From Synergistaceae bacterium (lineage in GTDB: Bacteria; Synergistota; Synergistia; Synergistales; Aminobacteriaceae), in assembly GCA_017448375.1 (NCBI GenBank), contig JAFSLR010000176.1:1-9348 (forward strand): 9,348 bases of DNA, read 5' to 3'. Positions 8,222 through 9,348 of this stretch are shown here, piece by piece (within the stretch, counting starts at the first letter, position 1; each line of letters begins with the position of its first letter). The notes beneath the pieces were generated by a model. The model was not told the origin of the DNA. It did no database searches and saw only the letters and a program-made list of their open reading frames with translations. The translations under genes were made by a program, and so were the position numbers.

Positions 8222-8518
8222 ATGTTAATCAGCAAACAAACCAATGGAACAGAACTCACTGTAGCACTTGACGGCAGACTTGATACAACGACAGCTCCAG
8301 AGCTTGAGGCTGAATTGAGGGGAAGTATCAAGGACATAAAGGAGCTTGTATTTGATATGACAAAGCTCGCTTATATTTCGTCAGCAGGACTTCGTGTTTT
8401 GCTGAAGGCGCAGAAGGTTATGAATAAGCAGGGTAAAATGGCAGTGAAGAATGCAAATTCTGACATTGTAGAAATATTTGAAGTAACAGGATTTGACGAA
8501 ATTCTGAACATAGAATAG
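8222..8518 (+). CDS. STAS-domain anti-anti-sigma factor (SpoIIAA/RsbV-like)
   Basis: This 98-residue protein is one STAS domain, the usual length for a stand-alone anti-sigma factor antagonist. It opens with a beta-strand pair (ELTVALDGRLDTTTAPELEA, 11-30) and has the phosphorylation loop YISSAGLRVLL (51-61). Ser54 aligns with the SpoIIAA/RsbV serine that the cognate kinase phosphorylates, with Ala55-Gly56-Leu57 in place of Ser-Gly-Leu. The C-terminal VTGFDEILNI is also typical. In partner switching the unphosphorylated protein binds the kinase and frees its target, often a sigma factor; phosphorylation reverses this. The start was set by the strong ribosome binding site. The gene follows the ATPase by 22 nt and precedes the kinase by 16 nt. 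An MlaB-like STAS subunit of a transporter is an alternative, but the adjacent kinase makes it less likely. Confidence 0.9.
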   Translation: MLISKQTNGTELTVALDGRLDTTTAPELEAELRGSIKDIKELVFDMTKLAYISSAGLRVLLKAQKVMNKQGKMAVKNANSDIVEIFEVTGFDEILNIE

Positions 8519-8534
8519 TGAGCGGGGGCATAAA

Positions 8535-8942
8535 GTGAAAGAGCTTACGATGGAAGCGGACGTGAAAAATCTTGAGCAGGTTATGACGTTCGTAGATGAG
8601 CAGCTTGGAACGCTCAAGTGTCCTGCGAAAGTACAGAGCCAGATAGATTTAGCAGTGGAAGAGCTTTTTGTGAATATAGCGCATTATGCCTATAATCCCG
8701 AAACCGGCACTGTTGAAGTCAAAGTTGAGATTAAGGAAAATCCTGTGTCAGTCGTAATAACGTTCAAGGATTCAGGAATGCCTTACGATCCATTGCGAAA
8801 GCCTGATCCAGATGTTACGTTGTCTGCGGAGAAAAGGGAAATAGGCGGGCTTGGTATATATCTCGTGAAGAAGAACATGGACAACATATCTTACGAGTAT
8901 GAAGACGGGAAGAATATATTGACCATCAGGAAAGATTTTTAA
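8535..8942 (+). CDS. RsbW/SpoIIAB-like anti-sigma factor, serine kinase (HATPase_c_2)
   Basis: This 135-residue protein has the GHKL ATP-binding fold of anti-sigma kinases. The N-box is LAVEELFVNIAHYAY (39-53), with Glu43 and Asn47 in the catalytic and Mg-binding positions. The G1 box is KDSGMPYDP (78-86, Asp79 and Gly81), and the G2 box is GGLGIYLVKK (104-113). The GTG at 8535 is preferred over the in-frame ATG at 8550, because KELTMEADVKNL (2-13) is the expected first strand of the domain and the later ATG would cut it. The upstream GCGGGGG is a weak ribosome binding site. Its partner is the STAS protein encoded 16 nt upstream. It would either hold a sigma factor inactive or act on another target. 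No sigma factor and no PP2C phosphatase to reset the switch is encoded in the window. Confidence 0.9.
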   Translation: MKELTMEADVKNLEQVMTFVDEQLGTLKCPAKVQSQIDLAVEELFVNIAHYAYNPETGTVEVKVEIKENPVSVVITFKDSGMPYDPLRKPDPDVTLSAEKREIGGLGIYLVKKNMDNISYEYEDGKNILTIRKDF

Positions 8943-8943
8943 T

Positions 8944-8950
8944 GAAGGAG
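8944..8950 (+). promoter_or_regulatory. Shine-Dalgarno-like motif after the operon
   Basis: GAAGGAG begins one base after the kinase stop. It is 13 nt from the ATG at 8964, a long spacing, and 8 nt from a TTG at 8959 whose frame stops after two codons. It suggests that an eighth gene once followed closely, or that the 41-codon ORF is translated. Confidence 0.5.
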
Positions 8951-8963
8951 AAGTTTTATTGTC

Positions 8964-9089
8964 ATGACCGTAGTTGCCATCTCTGTCCAGCACCTGATTG
9001 AAAGACTAGGCTGTGATTTTGCTTTTGCGAACGTTCGATATATTTTGTCAGGCGGACGTAGAGAAAATAGTGATAGTGATGGAAATTAG
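8964..9089 (+). pseudogene. 41-codon ORF, possible truncated N-terminus of an HprK/DRTGG-like protein
   Basis: The ORF starts MTVVAISVQHLIERLG, a strand-helix opening similar in style to HPr kinase N-terminal or DRTGG-domain proteins. From about residue 20 the sequence loses any family character (NVRYILSGGRRENSDSDGN) and stops. The change falls near the palindrome at 9028-9037. The ribosome binding site right after the kinase stop implies that the start region once belonged to the operon. The similarity is weak and judged by eye. It may equally be a spurious small ORF. Confidence 0.25.
9028..9037. repeat. 10-bp perfect palindrome
   Basis: CGAACGTTCG reads the same on both strands and does not extend further. 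It lies inside the 41-codon ORF, where that ORF stops resembling a protein family. It could be a small operator half-site pair or chance. Confidence 0.35.
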
Positions 9090-9255
9090 TCATGAGTTCC
9101 CAATTCGTTTGGTTACTCTGCGGAAGAAACGGAACTGGAGTCAGCAGTTTGTGGCAGATAAATTAGGGCTAAGTAACAGGACAATCTGCAAGTGGGAGAC
9201 AGGACGATGGCTATGTAATGCGATGTTCTGTTATAATTATCAAAATATAAATTAG
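9079..9255 (+). pseudogene. Truncated XRE-family helix-turn-helix regulator
   Basis: From ATG 9079 the frame encodes 58 residues that begin as a Cro/C1-type domain: IRLVTLRKKRNWSQQFVADK (9-28), then LGLSNRTICKWETGR (29-43), which covers helices 1-4 with the recognition helix. After Arg43 the frame continues with WLCNAMFCYNYQNIN and stops, so the fifth helix and any effector domain are missing. The Shine-Dalgarno sequence is weak. The frame is open upstream to a GTG at 9013, but that extension has no family look. It overlaps the end of the 41-codon ORF. Either this is a decayed fragment or a very short regulator. Gene breakage is the more likely reading. Confidence 0.5.
9229..9237 (+). promoter_or_regulatory. 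Candidate extended -10 promoter
   Basis: TGTTATAAT is a perfect extended -10 (TGnTATAAT) in an AT-rich stretch. The -35 position shows only a poor match (TGGCTA at 18 nt spacing), which extended -10 promoters tolerate. A transcript starting near 9244 would have a roughly 30-nt leader before the TTG at 9275. Confidence 0.35.
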
Positions 9256-9274
9256 AATTGTAGGTGTTTTATAT

Positions 9275-9348
9275 TTGGCAATAGCTCAAGAGGAAGTAAT
9301 AATAGCTCAAGAGGAAGTAATCGGTGATTTCCTTCATGACATTATCAC
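9275..9348 (+). CDS. Possible start of an unidentified gene running off the right edge
   Basis: From TTG 9275, preceded by AGGTG about 8 nt upstream, the frame stays open to the window end. It encodes an acidic peptide with the heptad IAQEEVI twice in tandem, followed by GDFLHDIIT. The candidate extended -10 lies upstream. There is no ATG in this frame and only ~24 codons are visible, so it may be non-coding. No family is recognised. Confidence 0.22.
   Translation, partial: MAIAQEEVIIAQEEVIGDFLHDII
9280..9321. repeat. Exact 21-bp tandem duplication
   Basis: The unit beginning AATAGCTCAAGAG occurs at 9280-9300 and again, without spacer or mismatch, at 9301-9321. The length is a multiple of three, so the frame through it stays open and repeats seven residues. 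Slippage during replication is the simplest origin. Confidence 0.95.

Larger units (their letters stand above)
8943..9348. other. Region after the operon with gene fragments and no intact gene
   Basis: About 400 bases follow the kinase stop without a complete recognisable gene. In order they hold a 41-codon ORF behind a good ribosome binding site, a 10-bp palindrome, a truncated XRE-type reading frame, an AT-rich stretch with an extended -10 motif, and a 21-bp tandem repeat. No stem-loop followed by T's is visible, so the operon's terminator was not found here. Confidence 0.6.

Noticed and set aside
8550..8552. ATG 8550 as start of the anti-sigma kinase
   Set aside because: It would remove the first beta-strand expected for the domain and has no better ribosome binding site than the GTG at 8535.
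9028..9037. LexA (SOS) box suggested by CGAACGTTCG
   Set aside because: The Gram-positive-type LexA site needs four bases between GAAC and GTTC. Here the two halves abut, and no SOS gene is nearby.
9280..9321. CRISPR or attachment-site repeat
   Set aside because: Only two copies occur with no spacer between them, so it is neither a CRISPR array nor a pair of flanking att sites.

Overview
The window is almost entirely one long plus-strand gene string, about 8.9 kb, from a diderm (two-membrane) bacterium. The diderm call rests on a TolC-type outer-membrane channel with a signal peptide, encoded beside a MacA-type periplasmic adaptor. Base composition looks moderate, and coding style is even from the first gene to about position 8942. 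The phylum cannot be fixed from this sequence. A gut or rumen Synergistota-like or Negativicutes-like organism would fit, but that is a guess.

Layout. Positions 1-3761 hold two ABC exporters with fused membrane and ATPase domains. The first is cut by the left edge. They resemble the paired transporters of the NHLP/NHLM (nitrile hydratase-like leader peptide) bacteriocin export systems: one normally carries a C39 leader peptidase, and its partner has a non-catalytic N-terminal region. Positions 3765-8199 hold a complete MacAB-TolC-like tripartite pump with a split MacB: FtsX/MacB-type permease, TolC-like outer-membrane protein, MacA-like adaptor, then a separate MacB/LolD-type ATPase. Positions 8222-8942 hold a STAS anti-anti-sigma protein and an RsbW/SpoIIAB-like ATP-binding kinase, a classical partner-switching pair. 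Gaps between genes are 24, 3, 2, 2, 12, 22 and 16 nt, with no visible terminator or promoter between them, so all seven are probably co-transcribed.

How they may work together (inference). The NHLP-like ABC pair would trim and move a leader-bearing peptide across the inner membrane. The split MacB-MacA-TolC pump would take the product, or another substrate, out across the outer membrane. The STAS/kinase pair could tie this operon to a sigma factor or another target. The cargo peptide, its modifying enzymes and the peptidase domain are not in the window and would be expected upstream.

Positions 8943-9348 differ. They contain a 41-codon ORF behind a good ribosome binding site, a truncated XRE-family helix-turn-helix reading frame, an AT-rich stretch with a perfect extended -10 motif, and an exact 21-bp tandem duplication inside a reading frame that runs off the right edge. 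This looks like a rearranged or decaying junction after the operon.
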